This document shows positions 38,038 through 47,573 of a stretch of 64,000 bases of DNA, piece by piece. Source of the stretch: Sphingobium cyanobacteriorum. GTDB lineage: Bacteria > Pseudomonadota > Alphaproteobacteria > Sphingomonadales > Sphingomonadaceae. The notes under the pieces are model-generated. The model had not been told where the DNA came from, made no database searches, and was given only the letters and a program-made list of their open reading frames with translations. Every line of letters begins with the position of its first letter. Position 1 is the stretch's first letter. Location of the stretch: positions 350,226-414,225 of the forward strand of contig NZ_JAUQOM010000003.1 of NCBI RefSeq assembly GCF_030580935.1. The letters run 5' to 3'. A program made the translations under genes and the position numbers.

Positions 38038-39387
38038 ATGAATCGTAACGACGCCCAAAAGACTCCAGCGACCTTCCACGTCAAATCCTTCGGCTGCCAG
38101 ATGAACGTCTATGATGGCGAACGCATGGCCGAGATGCTGGGCACGCAGGGCATGACCGCCGCTGCGGATGGCGCTGAGGCGGACCTGGTCATCCTCAACA
38201 CCTGCCACATTCGCGAAAAGGCGGTGGACAAGGTCTATTCCGACATCGGCCGCCTGACCCGCGAGGACGGCACGCGCCCGATGATCGCGGTCGCCGGCTG
38301 CGTTGCGCAGGCGGAAGGCGAGGAAATCCAGCGCCGCGCGCGCACAGTCGACATCGTCGTCGGCCCGCAAGCCTATCACCGCCTGCCCGACCTGATCGAC
38401 AAGGTCGGGCGCGGAGAGGCGGCAGTTGATACCGATATGCCGCTGGCATCGAAATTCGGCGCCCTGCCCGCCCGCACGAAGCAGGCGCGGCCTACCGCTT
38501 TCCTGACGATCATGGAAGGGTGCGACAAATTCTGCACCTATTGCGTCGTACCCTATACGCGCGGCGCGGAGATCAGCCGAAGCTGGAGCGCGATCATCGA
38601 TGAGGCGAAGGCGCTGGTCGATGGCGGAGTACGGGAAATCACGCTGCTGGGGCAGAATGTCAACGCCTGGACCGGCGAGGACGACAGGGGCCGCAAGCAG
38701 GGCATGGACGGGCTGGCGCGCGAACTGGCGAAGATCAGCGACTTGAAGCGCATCCGCTATACCACCAGCCACCCCAATGACATGAGCGATGGCCTGATCG
38801 CCGCCCATGGCGACGAACCCAAGCTGATGCCTTTCCTGCATCTTCCGGTGCAATCGGGCAATGACCGTATCCTCAAGGCCATGAACCGCAGCCATAGCGT
38901 GGACAGCTATCTGCGCATCATCGATCGGGTACGGGACGCGCGGCCCGACATCGCGATTTCGGGCGACTTCATTGTCGGTTTTCCCGGCGAAACGGATGCC
39001 GAGTTCGAAGATACGCTCAGGATCGTCGATCAGGTGCGCTATGCCCAATGCTACAGTTTCAAATATAGTCCGCGTCCCGGCACGCCGGCAGCCGACATGG
39101 ACGACCAGATCCCGGCAGCGGTGATGGACGCGCGGCTGGCCCGCCTCCAGGCGGCCATCAACCGTCATCAGGTGGACTTCAACAGCGCCACCGTGGGCCG
39201 CACCACCGACATTCTGCTAGAGCGCAAGGGCCGCTATCCCGGCCAGCTCATCGGCAAGTCGCCCTGGCTCCAGTCGGTCGTCGTGACCGCGCCGGACCTG
39301 GCCATCGGCGACATGGTCGCAGTCGACATCATCAGCGCCGGCCCCAATAGTCTGGCCGGCGACATCAGCAGGAGGAAGGCCGCTTGA
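38038..39387 (+). CDS. miaB: tRNA-2-methylthio-N6-dimethylallyladenosine synthase MiaB
   Basis: A 449-residue radical-SAM methylthiotransferase acting on i6A37 of tRNA. The N-terminal UPF0004 domain has its cluster cysteines in KSFGCQMNVYDGERM, NTCHIREKA and VAGCVAQAEG. The radical SAM CxxxCxxC is EGCDKFCTYCVVPYTRG (near residue 165). A C-terminal TRAM domain (VGRTTDILLERKGRYPGQLIGK...VVTAPDLAIGDMV) binds tRNA. Length and motif order are those of MiaB rather than RimO. Confidence 0.95.
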   Translation: MNRNDAQKTPATFHVKSFGCQMNVYDGERMAEMLGTQGMTAAADGAEADLVILNTCHIREKAVDKVYSDIGRLTREDGTRPMIAVAGCVAQAEGEEIQRRARTVDIVVGPQAYHRLPDLIDKVGRGEAAVDTDMPLASKFGALPARTKQARPTAFLTIMEGCDKFCTYCVVPYTRGAEISRSWSAIIDEAKALVDGGVREITLLGQNVNAWTGEDDRGRKQGMDGLARELAKISDLKRIRYTTSHPNDMSDGLIAAHGDEPKLMPFLHLPVQSGNDRILKAMNRSHSVDSYLRIIDRVRDARPDIAISGDFIVGFPGETDAEFEDTLRIVDQVRYAQCYSFKYSPRPGTPAADMDDQIPAAVMDARLARLQAAINRHQVDFNSATVGRTTDILLERKGRYPGQLIGKSPWLQSVVVTAPDLAIGDMVAVDIISAGPNSLAGDISRRKAA

Positions 39388-39488
39388 ACCAAAGCCTCGT
39401 CAGTTCCGCAATCATGGGAACGCAAATCCCCCGGCCCCGGCCCCGAACCGGACGACCCAGGGGAATGACGAGCGAGGGAGGCTGCTGA

Positions 39489-40493
39489 ATGTCGAAGAAA
39501 CCGAACCACAACCACCGCAACGAAGTGGCCGAACGCGCCCGGCTGGAGGTCACGTTCGACCGGCCGCATCTTTTGACCACGCTGTTTGGCCAATATGACC
39601 GCAATCTGGTCGCGATCGAAAATCGTCTGGGTGTCTATATCGCCGCGCGGGGCAACAAGTTGCAGATCGAGGGCGAAGCCGAAGCCGCCGCCCGCGCCCG
39701 CGACGTCATGACCGGCCTCTACAACCGCATCGTCGCAGGGCAGGAAATCGATGCCGGTGCGGTCGAGGCGGTGATCGCCATGTCCTCCGAACCGACGCTG
39801 GACGGCATCATCCGCAGCGATGTCGCCGAACCGCCCAAGGTGATGATCCGCACGCGCAAAAAGACCATCGTGCCGCGATCGGCAACGCAGGTCGCCTATA
39901 TGGAGGCGCTCAATCGCAACGACATCATCTTCGCGCTTGGCCCGGCCGGCACCGGCAAGACCTATCTGGCGGTGGCGCAGGCGGTCAGCCAGCTCATCAC
40001 CGGCAGCGTCGACCGGCTGATCCTGTCGCGCCCCGCCGTGGAAGCCGGCGAGAAGCTGGGCTTCCTGCCCGGCGACATGAAGGAGAAGGTCGATCCCTAT
40101 CTCCGCCCCATCTATGACGCATTGCACGATACGCTGCCGGCCGAACAGGTCGAACGGCGGATCGCGTCCGGCGAAATCGAGATCGCGCCGCTCGCCTTCA
40201 TGCGTGGTCGTACGCTCGCCAACGCCTTCATCGTGCTGGACGAGGCGCAGAACACCACCATCGCCCAGATGAAGATGTTCCTCACCCGGTTCGGCGAGGG
40301 CAGCCGCATGGTCATTTGCGGCGATCCCAAACAGGTCGACCTGCCGCAACCGGGCATATCCGGCCTGGCCGATGCGGTTGCGCGGCTGGATGGCGTGGAG
40401 GGGATCGCGATGGTGCCCTTCGGCATCGCCGATGTCGTGCGCCATCCGGTGGTCGGGCGGATCGTGCAGGCCTATGAGGGGCCGGATGCGTAG
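39489..40493 (+). CDS. phoH: PhoH family protein (PhoH-like ATPase)
   Basis: A 334-residue P-loop ATPase/helicase-like protein. The N-terminal KH-like segment (RLGVYIAARGNKLQIEGE) is followed by Walker A GPAGTGKT, PAVEAGEKLGFLPGDMKEKVDPYLRPIYD, Walker B IVLDEAQNTT and CGDPKQVDLP. It is linked with YbeY in RNA metabolism, and the miaB-phoH-ybeY-corC order is maintained here. The start has a good ribosome binding site (GGGAGG). Confidence 0.93.
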   Translation: MSKKPNHNHRNEVAERARLEVTFDRPHLLTTLFGQYDRNLVAIENRLGVYIAARGNKLQIEGEAEAAARARDVMTGLYNRIVAGQEIDAGAVEAVIAMSSEPTLDGIIRSDVAEPPKVMIRTRKKTIVPRSATQVAYMEALNRNDIIFALGPAGTGKTYLAVAQAVSQLITGSVDRLILSRPAVEAGEKLGFLPGDMKEKVDPYLRPIYDALHDTLPAEQVERRIASGEIEIAPLAFMRGRTLANAFIVLDEAQNTTIAQMKMFLTRFGEGSRMVICGDPKQVDLPQPGISGLADAVARLDGVEGIAMVPFGIADVVRHPVVGRIVQAYEGPDA

Positions 40494-40531
40494 TTCAAAC
40501 GCAGGAGCCCGGCTCACACCCTGAAACCCTG

Positions 40532-40548
40532 TTCCCGCCTTCGCGGAA
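40532..40548. repeat. short REP-like inverted repeat
   Basis: An imperfect hairpin (TTCCCGC-CTT-CGCGGAA, one unpaired base) lies in the phoH-ybeY gap, followed 8 nt later by a T run. It resembles the dispersed CGAAGGCGGGAA-type elements of proteobacteria. It could also act as a weak terminator. Confidence 0.35.
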
Positions 40549-40588
40549 ACACGACATTTTTGGCCTTTGCCCGTTCTATGCAGGAATA

Positions 40589-41104
40589 ATGATGATTGAA
40601 GTCGCCGTTCTCCATGAAGAAGGCTGGCCGGACACGGACTGGGACATTCTGGCCCAACGCGCGGTGTCGACCGCCATCGCGCACAGTCCCTATGCCGCAT
40701 TCGCGACCGACCAGGCACTGTATGAAGTCGCGGTCAAGCTGACCAGCGACGCGGAGGTCCACAGCCTCAACCGCGCCTATCGCGACAAGGACAGGCCCAC
40801 CAATGTCCTGTCCTTCCCAATGGTGCAGGACGACCTGCTCCAGGCGACCGGGAATACCGACGATGGCGAAGTGCTGCTGGGCGATATCGTCCTGGCGGAG
40901 GGCGTGTGCACCGCCGAAGCCAGGGAAAAGGGCATATCAGTCGCCGATCATGCCACCCACCTGATCGTCCATGGGACTTTTCATTTGCTTGGATATGACC
41001 ATATGGACGACAATGAGGCCGAAGCGATGGAAGCGATGGAGATAGCGGCGCTGCTGAGCATGGGCCTTTCCGATCCCTACGGGGATCGAACAACAGGGGA
41101 ATAA
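40589..41104 (+). CDS. ybeY: endoribonuclease YbeY
   Basis: A 171-residue single-strand-specific metallo-endoribonuclease for 16S rRNA 3'-end maturation and ribosome quality control. The zinc motif HGxxHLxGYDH is present as HGTFHLLGYDH; RDKDRPTNVLSFP and LGDIVLAEGV are the other hallmarks. Two adjacent ATGs at the start have AGGA just upstream. It ends 8 nt before the corC-like start. Confidence 0.93.
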   Translation: MMIEVAVLHEEGWPDTDWDILAQRAVSTAIAHSPYAAFATDQALYEVAVKLTSDAEVHSLNRAYRDKDRPTNVLSFPMVQDDLLQATGNTDDGEVLLGDIVLAEGVCTAEAREKGISVADHATHLIVHGTFHLLGYDHMDDNEAEAMEAMEIAALLSMGLSDPYGDRTTGE

Positions 41105-41112
41105 GGGACGAT

Positions 41113-42048
41113 ATGGCTGAAGGCAGCCCGAAAGACGGCACCGCATCGAAAGAGGCGGACAGTAGCAACGAGGGCGGCTTATGGAGCGGCATCAAGTCGC
41201 TCCTGTTCGGCGAGGGTGAGGAAACCAGCCTTCGCAAGGAACTGGAAGAAGCGCTCGACGACTATGATGAGGACGAGCAGGATGAGAGTGCGCCGGTCAA
41301 GGGCGACCTGTCCGCGATCGAGCGACAGATGGTGCGCAACCTGCTCCATTTTTCCGAACATACCGTCGATGACGTGGCCGTGCCCCGCGCGGATATCATC
41401 GCGATCGAGGAAAAAGCGAGCTTCGCCGATCTCGCCGCGCTGTTCGCCGAGGCCGGCCATAGCCGCATCCCGGTCTATCGCGACAATCTCGACACGATCG
41501 TGGGCATGATCCACATTCGCGACGCCTTCGCCATCCTGGCCGGCAAATTACCTGTGCCCGATACGCTGGAACCGCTGATCCGTCAGCCGCTTTATGTGCC
41601 CGAAAGCATGGGCGCGCTCGATCTGCTCGCCGAAATGCGCGCAAAGCGCACCCATCTGGCCATCGTACTGGACGAATATTCGGGCACGGAAGGGCTGCTG
41701 ACGTTCGAGGATCTGGTCGAGGAAATCGTCGGCGAGGTCGAGGACGAGCATGACGACGCGCCAGAAGCGATGCTGGTGCCGCTTGAAGGCGGGCTTTGGG
41801 ACGCCGATGCGCGGGCCGAACTGGATGATGTCGCCGAAGAGATCGACTCCAGGCTCGGCGATGTGGAGGAAGATGTCGATACGCTGGGCGGACTGGCTTT
41901 CGTCATTGCCGGCCGCGTACCCGAACCGGGCGAGATACTCGACCATGAGGAAAGCGGCTGGAAACTGGAAATCATCGCCAGCGACGGCCGCCGCGTCACC
42001 CGGTTGCGCCTGCATCCCCCTGCAAATCGGGAGGTGGTGGAGGAGTGA
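41113..42048 (+). CDS. corC: CBS-domain transporter-associated protein (CorC/HlyC family)
   Basis: A 311-residue cytoplasmic protein. The acidic N-terminus is followed by two CBS domains (about 85-210: VAVPRADIIAIEEKASFADLAALF, LVEEIVGEVEDEHDD following EYSGTEGLLTFEDL) and a C-terminal CorC_HlyC FAD-fold domain. No transmembrane segment is present, so it is the short CorC type linked with magnesium and cobalt efflux. It closes the miaB-phoH-ybeY-corC run. In many relatives lnt follows; here it does not. Confidence 0.9.
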   Translation: MAEGSPKDGTASKEADSSNEGGLWSGIKSLLFGEGEETSLRKELEEALDDYDEDEQDESAPVKGDLSAIERQMVRNLLHFSEHTVDDVAVPRADIIAIEEKASFADLAALFAEAGHSRIPVYRDNLDTIVGMIHIRDAFAILAGKLPVPDTLEPLIRQPLYVPESMGALDLLAEMRAKRTHLAIVLDEYSGTEGLLTFEDLVEEIVGEVEDEHDDAPEAMLVPLEGGLWDADARAELDDVAEEIDSRLGDVEEDVDTLGGLAFVIAGRVPEPGEILDHEESGWKLEIIASDGRRVTRLRLHPPANREVVEE

Positions 42049-42160
42049 TCCTCCACATCGGCAATTTTTTGATACAGATGCGAAATATTAAGCCTGCTCG
42101 TCCATAGCATTGCGTCGACGGAAGAAGGGCGCAAACCGCGCGTGATGGACATAGCAGGCG

Positions 42161-43639
42161 ATGCGGAACGAACGACGATCCATGCGAATGCATGATGGCG
42201 CGGACATGCTGTTTGCTGCGCCATGGAGCGCGGTGGAGCGGCTGTTGCTCGCCGCTATATGCGTCGCAACCTTGTTCTTCGCCATCGTCACCCCGCCCTT
42301 TCAGGCGCCCGACGAAAATCAGCATTATATGAAAGCCCTGTCGCTGGCGCAGGGGCATGTGCTGACGCAGACGCGGGGCACGGCGATCGGCGTAGAGTTG
42401 CCCCGCGCGGCGCTGGATATACATGCGGTCGATTTTCCGACCGATGTGCCGCCAACGTCCCGCCTGTTCACGCGCGACCAGGTCGCAAGCAGTGCGACGG
42501 CGGATGCCGGACGGCCCGGTGGCGCCTTCGCCGACTTTCCCAATGTCGCCAGCTATGCGCCCAGCCTCTATGCGCCGGGAGCAGCGGGGCTGATGCTCGG
42601 CCGGGCGCTGAGCCTGCCCTGGATCAATGCCTTCTATGTCGGGCGGATCATCAACGCGATGACCGGCCTTGCGTTGCTGATCATGGCGCTGCGCCTGCTG
42701 CCCTTCGGTCGCAATGCGTTGCTGGCCACCGCGCTGCTGCCGACCTTCGCCTATCAGACGGGTTCGCTGTCGCCCGATGCGGTCATCAATGGCCTGGGCT
42801 TTCTGGGACTGTCGCTGGCGCTGCGCACCGGATTCATGGACGCGGCTCCGGCGCGATCGGCCGCTTTATACATCACCGCGCCGCTGCTGGCGCTGTGCAA
42901 GGGAGTTTATCTGCCGTTGATGGCGGCCGGGCTGCACCGGACGGGTGATCGTCGGCCATGGCTGATCCTGGGGGCCATGGCGCTGGGGGCACTCGCCTTC
43001 ATCGGCTGGATGCATGTGTCGGGCGGCAGCCAGGCGCTCTATCATATCCAGTCGCGCCGGACTGGCGAGACGATGATGACCGCACCGCTGCGCGATCAAC
43101 TTGCCATCATCCTGGCCGATCCGGTCGGCTATATCCGCATCCTGACCGGCAGCGTGATCGAGCGCACACCGGTCTATGCCCTCCAGATCGTCGGCCGGTT
43201 CGGCTGGAACGCGATCTTGTTGCCGTTGCTGGCCTATCCGCTGGCGCTGCTGATGCTGGGCGCGGGCGTGACGAGCGGATCGGGCGCGCGGTTCGGCCTT
43301 GGCCAACGGCTGTGGTGGCTGGCGGTGGCGGCAGGCGTGGCGTTGCTGATCGAAACCGCCATGTATCTGACCGGCACGCCATTGGGTGCGGACTATATTC
43401 AGGGGACGCAGGGGCGCTATTTCCTGCCTGTGTTGCCGCTGGCGTTGCTGGCCCTGTCACCGGGTCAGGCGTGGCGTGGCGCGGCGCGGCTGGTTGCCCT
43501 GACGGCGATTCCGCTATTGCTGGTCGCCGCCGGCACGGTGGTCGACAGTTTCTGGGTCCATGGTTTCGTCACCAGCGACGGGATGCCGCCGCATGAGCGC
43601 ATCGGCCGCGCGTTGCTGCTCCCCTCCCCGCGCTGGTAG
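42161..43639 (+). CDS. DUF2142 family polytopic membrane protein
   Basis: A 492-residue protein with about ten transmembrane helices, matching the DUF2142 group. The N-terminus carries FFAIVTPPFQAPDENQHYMKALSLAQGH, the usual signature after the first helix. This group resembles GT-C-fold glycosyltransferases and is often found with cell-surface polysaccharide genes; no activity is proven. An internal ATG at 42182 (MRMHDGAD) is an alternative start. The 3' end overlaps the convergent PAP2 gene by 126 bp. Confidence 0.8.
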   Translation: MRNERRSMRMHDGADMLFAAPWSAVERLLLAAICVATLFFAIVTPPFQAPDENQHYMKALSLAQGHVLTQTRGTAIGVELPRAALDIHAVDFPTDVPPTSRLFTRDQVASSATADAGRPGGAFADFPNVASYAPSLYAPGAAGLMLGRALSLPWINAFYVGRIINAMTGLALLIMALRLLPFGRNALLATALLPTFAYQTGSLSPDAVINGLGFLGLSLALRTGFMDAAPARSAALYITAPLLALCKGVYLPLMAAGLHRTGDRRPWLILGAMALGALAFIGWMHVSGGSQALYHIQSRRTGETMMTAPLRDQLAIILADPVGYIRILTGSVIERTPVYALQIVGRFGWNAILLPLLAYPLALLMLGAGVTSGSGARFGLGQRLWWLAVAAGVALLIETAMYLTGTPLGADYIQGTQGRYFLPVLPLALLALSPGQAWRGAARLVALTAIPLLLVAAGTVVDSFWVHGFVTSDGMPPHERIGRALLLPSPRW

Positions 43640-44254
43640 CCAGACGGCGCAGAAGGCGAGCCAGCCCAATCCCTCGATCCAGCCGGCAGTGACATCGCTG
43701 GGCCAATGAACGCCGAGCCACACGCGGCTGATCCCGATGAGGGCGATGATCGCCGCCGCCGCCCAATAACCACTGCGGGCACCCGCCAGCATCGCTACCG
43801 CGCCGAAGAACATCATGTTTCCCGCCGCATGACCGCTGGGAAAGCTGTAGCTGTTCACCATGTCGAGATGCGGCAGCAGGTCAGGCCGTGGCGCGGCGAA
43901 AAGCTGTTTCAGGCCGAGGTTGAGCAGAGTGCCACCGGCGATCGTCGCCACCAGCCATCCGGCCGCACGCCGCCGCCCGAACCACAGCAAAGGCAGTACC
44001 ACTACCCCCACCAGCGCCAGCCGTCCGGCCGTTCCGCCAATTGCCGACGCCAGCCGCATCACCATCGTGACCGGACCACCAAGCCCTGTATCCCGCGCCA
44101 AGCCCGCCGCCCCCATCAGCCCACGATTCAGCCCCTCCAGCCATCCGGCCCGATGCATCATCGCAATCGCCAGGACGCAAAAAAGCGCGAAAGCCAAAGC
44201 CCCCGCGCCTTTTGCCAGCGATATCCGCCGATCAGATATGAAGCGCACGGCCAT
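43514..44254 (-). CDS. PAP2 family phosphatase
   Basis: A ~246-residue membrane phosphatase with ~5 transmembrane helices. The three catalytic motifs are complete: KQLFAAPRPD (KxxxxxxRP), SYSFPSGHAAGN (PSGH) and SRVWLGVHWPSD (SRxxxxxHxxxD). It may dephosphorylate undecaprenyl pyrophosphate or phosphatidic acid at the periplasmic face. The start is 44254 or 44275, both within the lpdA 3' end, so it is probably co-transcribed with lpdA. The C-terminal ~45 residues run over the end of the convergent DUF2142 gene. Confidence 0.85.
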   Translation of the reverse strand: MAVRFISDRRISLAKGAGALAFALFCVLAIAMMHRAGWLEGLNRGLMGAAGLARDTGLGGPVTMVMRLASAIGGTAGRLALVGVVVLPLLWFGRRRAAGWLVATIAGGTLLNLGLKQLFAAPRPDLLPHLDMVNSYSFPSGHAAGNMMFFGAVAMLAGARSGYWAAAAIIALIGISRVWLGVHWPSDVTAGWIEGLGWLAFCAVWLPARGGEQQRAADALMRRHPVAGDETMDPETVDHRAGGDQQ

Positions 44255-45647
44255 AAGCCGCCAGCACGCTTTCATGCATCGATTCCGAAATGGTCGGATG
44301 CGGGAATACCGTGTGCATCAGTTCCGCCTCGGTCGTCTCAAGCGTCTTGCCGATGGTATAGCCCTGGATCATCTCGGTCACTTCCGCGCCGATCATATGG
44401 GCGCCCAGCAGTTCGCCGGTCTTGGCGTCGAACACGGTCTTGGTGAAGCCTTCGGCCTCCCCCAGCGCGATCGCCTTGCCATTGCCGATGAAGGGGAACA
44501 TGCCGACCTTCACCTCATAACCGGCTTCCTTCGCCTTTGCCTCGGTCAGGCCGACGCTGGCGATCTGCGGGTGACAATAGGTGCAGCCCGGAATGTTGCG
44601 CGCGTCCATGGCATGCGGATGGACATCGCCATTGCCCAGTGCCTGCTCAATGGCTTCGGCGACGATCACGCCCTCATGGCTCGCCTTGTGCGCCAGCCAT
44701 GGCGGCGCGGTCACGTCACCGATTGCCCAGAAGCCGTCGACATTGGTGCGGCCATAAGCGTCGGTCTTGATATGATAGCGCTGGTCCGGCTCGATACCGA
44801 CATCTTCCAGCCCGATATTTTCGACATTGGGCACGATGCCGATGGCGACGACGACATGGCTGAATTCGCCGTCCACCGCCTTGCCGTCCTTGCCGGTGAT
44901 GGTCGCGCGAACCCCCTTGTCGTCGGCCTCGATCTTGTCGATCTTTGCGCCGGTATGGATCGTCATGCCCTGTTTTTTGAGTGCCTTTTCGAGGAAGGCG
45001 GACACATCGGCATCCTCCACCGGCACGATCCGGTCCATCATCTCGACCACGGTCACATCAGCGCCCATGTCATTATAGAAGCTGGCGAATTCGATACCGA
45101 TCGCACCCGATCCAATGACCAACAATTTGGTCGGCATTTCCGGCGGTGTCATGGCGTGGCGATAGGTCCACACCCGCTTGCCGTCTGCTTTCAGCTTTGG
45201 CAGGTCGCGGGCGCGGGCACCCGTGGCGATGATGATATGCTTGGCCGACAGTTCCTGGGTGTTGCCATCTTTTGTAACGGACAGCTTGCCCTTGCCGGTC
45301 AGTTTGCCATCGCCCATGTGGACGGCGATCTTGTTCTTCTTCATGAGGCCGGTGACGCCCTTGTTGAGCTGCGACGCCACGCCGCGTGAGCGCTTCACCA
45401 CCGCCTCGATATCGGCGCTGATCTTTTCCGCCGCCAGGCCATAATCAGCGGCATGTTGCATATAATGGTAGATTTCGGCGGAACGCAGCAGCGCCTTGGT
45501 CGGGATGCAGCCCCAGTTCAGGCAGATGCCGCCCAGATTTTCGCGTTCCACGATCGCGGTCTTGAGGCCCAGTTGGGCCGCCCGGATCGCGGCGACATAG
45601 CCACCGGGACCAGAACCCAGAACGATGACATCATAATTTTCAGCCAT
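44232..45647 (-). CDS. lpdA: dihydrolipoyl dehydrogenase (E3)
   Basis: A 471-residue flavoprotein disulfide reductase that reoxidises lipoamide of 2-oxoacid dehydrogenases. FAD motif: VIVLGSGPGGYVAAIRAAQ. Redox pair: C42 and C47 in GGICLNWGCIPTKAL. NAD motif: LLVIGSGAIGIEFASF. The C-terminal interface carries the catalytic His in HTVFPHPTISES. Location two genes after pdhC points to the pyruvate dehydrogenase complex. Confidence 0.95.
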   Translation of the reverse strand: MAENYDVIVLGSGPGGYVAAIRAAQLGLKTAIVERENLGGICLNWGCIPTKALLRSAEIYHYMQHAADYGLAAEKISADIEAVVKRSRGVASQLNKGVTGLMKKNKIAVHMGDGKLTGKGKLSVTKDGNTQELSAKHIIIATGARARDLPKLKADGKRVWTYRHAMTPPEMPTKLLVIGSGAIGIEFASFYNDMGADVTVVEMMDRIVPVEDADVSAFLEKALKKQGMTIHTGAKIDKIEADDKGVRATITGKDGKAVDGEFSHVVVAIGIVPNVENIGLEDVGIEPDQRYHIKTDAYGRTNVDGFWAIGDVTAPPWLAHKASHEGVIVAEAIEQALGNGDVHPHAMDARNIPGCTYCHPQIASVGLTEAKAKEAGYEVKVGMFPFIGNGKAIALGEAEGFTKTVFDAKTGELLGAHMIGAEVTEMIQGYTIGKTLETTEAELMHTVFPHPTISESMHESVLAAYGRALHI

Positions 45648-45663
45648 GGTCGTCTCTCTTATC

Positions 45664-46062
45664 TTATTCCGCCAGCGGCGGCACGGAACGGGGTTGGCGA
45701 TCCTCTCCGATCGCCACGAAAGTGAAGGTGGCCTTGGTCACGCGATAGCTGCGATCATCATGCCGCGCACGCCGCCAGGCTTCCACATCGATTTTCATCG
45801 ACGTCCGGCCAACCGACACGAGCTTTGCGAACACGGATACTTCATCGCCGACCACGACCGGGCGCAGGAAGGTCATGCCTTCCACCGCGATGGTCACGGC
45901 GCGGCCATGGCCGTGGCGGGCAGCGACCGAACCCGCCGCCGAATCCATCAGGCTCATCAGCCAGCCGCCGAAAATATCCCCATAGGGATTGGTGTCGGCC
46001 GGCATGGCGATGACGCGCACCGCCGGACTTTCAGCCGGCGGCTGTTCGTCGACGAAGGGCAT
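45664..46062 (-). CDS. acyl-CoA thioesterase (YciA/ACOT hotdog family)
   Basis: A 132-residue hotdog thioesterase. MPADTNPYGDIFGGWLMSLMDSAAGSVAARHG carries the catalytic Asn/Asp region of the YciA group (N-x-x-G-x-x-F-G-G). VEGMTFLRPVVVGDEVSVFAKLVSVGRTSMKI is the conserved second half. It probably hydrolyses short- to medium-chain acyl-CoAs. It sits between pdhC and lpdA; its ATG overlaps the pdhC stop by one base, so it is expressed with the complex. Confidence 0.87.
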   Translation of the reverse strand: MPFVDEQPPAESPAVRVIAMPADTNPYGDIFGGWLMSLMDSAAGSVAARHGHGRAVTIAVEGMTFLRPVVVGDEVSVFAKLVSVGRTSMKIDVEAWRRARHDDRSYRVTKATFTFVAIGEDRQPRSVPPLAE

Positions 46063-47393
46063 CAGGCCAGCATACCGATCGGATTTTCGACCAGTTCACG
46101 GAATATCTTCATCAGGCGCGCGCCATCGGCACCATCGATGGCACGATGGTCGAAGCTGCCGGTGGCCGACATGACGGTCGCGATCTGAAGCGAGTCATCC
46201 ACCACGAAAGGCCGCTTCTCGCCCGCGCCGATTGCCATGATCATGGCCTGGGGCGGGTTGATGACGGCTTCGAACTGCTTGATACCGAACATGCCCATGT
46301 TGGACAGTGATGCGGTGCCCCCCTGATATTCGGACGGCTGGAGCTTTCCGGCTTTCGCTCGGTCTGCCAGGTCCTTCATTTCGTTGGAAATGGCGGCGAC
46401 CCCCTTGGCATCCGCGCCGGTGACGATCGGCGTGATGAGGCCGCCAGGGATCGACACCGCGACCGAGATATCGGCGCGCTTGAATTGCAGCATCTGGTCG
46501 CCGGCAAACTGCACGTTGCATTCGGGCACCTGGATCAGCGCGACACCCAGCGCCTTGATCAGCAGATCGTTGACCGACAGCTTGACCTTGCGGCTGGCAA
46601 GGCCGGCGTTGAGTTCGCCACGCAGCTTGAGCAGCCTGTCGAGCTGAATGTCCACCGTCAGGTAGATGTGCGGCACCTGCTGCTTGGATTCGGTCAGGCG
46701 GCGTGCAATCGTCTTGCGCATACCGCTCAGCTTGACCACTTCGTGCGGAATGCCGAAATCCTGGGCAGAGCCGGAAGGGGCAGCCGCCGCAGGCTTGGGG
46801 GCCGCAGCGGGGGCAGCCGCAGGCGCGGCGGCCTTCGCGGCCGGTGCGACGACGCCTTCCTTGGCACCGTCCAGGTCGGACTTGACGATCCGGCCATTGG
46901 GGCCAGAACCGGCAACCGCCGACAGATCGACACCCTTGGCTTCGGCCAGGCGGCGTGCCAGCGGACTGGCCTTCACGCGGCCGTCCGATGCGATTGCGGG
47001 CTTGGCGGCCGCAGCTTCGGCCCTGGCTGCGGGCGCCGCATCCGCCTTGGGCGCAGCGGCGGCTTCGTCCTTGGCGGGAACCGCGTCCGCCTTGGGCGCA
47101 GGGGCGGCATCCGCCTTGCCTCCGCCAGCGGCGACGGTGGCGACATCCTCCCCCTCTTCGGCGATCATGGCGATGACCGTGCCAACCTTCACGCCCTCGG
47201 TGCCTTGGGCCACCAATATCCTGGCGATCACGCCTTCATCCACGGCTTCAAATTCCATCGTCGCCTTGTCGGTTTCGATTTCCGCCAACAGGTCGCCCGA
47301 CGACACGGTATCGCCCTCCTTGACCAGCCACTTTGCCAGCGTCCCTTCTTCCATGGTAGGGGACAAAGCGGGCATCTGGATCGTCTTGCTCAT
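46062..47393 (-). CDS. pdhC: pyruvate dehydrogenase dihydrolipoamide acetyltransferase (E2)
   Basis: A 443-residue E2. One N-terminal lipoyl domain carries the lipoylated Lys43 ([11 protein letters not shown]). It is followed by a long Ala/Pro linker, a peripheral-subunit-binding domain ([33 protein letters not shown]) and the catalytic domain ending in [15 protein letters not shown] (His about 416, Asp about 420). The core transfers acetyl groups to CoA. pdhA and pdhB are not adjacent; the upstream neighbour is a divergent universal-stress gene. Confidence 0.94.
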   Translation of the reverse strand: MSKTIQMPALSPTMEEGTLAKWLVKEGDTVSSGDLLAEIETDKATMEFEAVDEGVIARILVAQGTEGVKVGTVIAMIAEEGEDVATVAAGGGKADAAPAPKADAVPAKDEAAAAPKADAAPAARAEAAAAKPAIASDGRVKASPLARRLAEAKGVDLSAVAGSGPNGRIVKSDLDGAKEGVVAPAAKAAAPAAAPAAAPKPAAAAPSGSAQDFGIPHEVVKLSGMRKTIARRLTESKQQVPHIYLTVDIQLDRLLKLRGELNAGLASRKVKLSVNDLLIKALGVALIQVPECNVQFAGDQMLQFKRADISVAVSIPGGLITPIVTGADAKGVAAISNEMKDLADRAKAGKLQPSEYQGGTASLSNMGMFGIKQFEAVINPPQAMIMAIGAGEKRPFVVDDSLQIATVMSATGSFDHRAIDGADGARLMKIFRELVENPIGMLA

Positions 47394-47573
47394 ATGTGGG
47401 CGGCCTCTTCTCGTCTATCAGGCTGTTTGACGCACCGTTTTCACGCATTCGCCGGATCGGTCAAGCAACGGCTTGCAGACGGGGGGGATATGGCCCACAT
47501 TTCACCCCGCTGGTTCGTTGCGATCCCCTTCGGATCATCAGGGCAGCAAGTTCTGCATGGGGGAGCACAGAAA

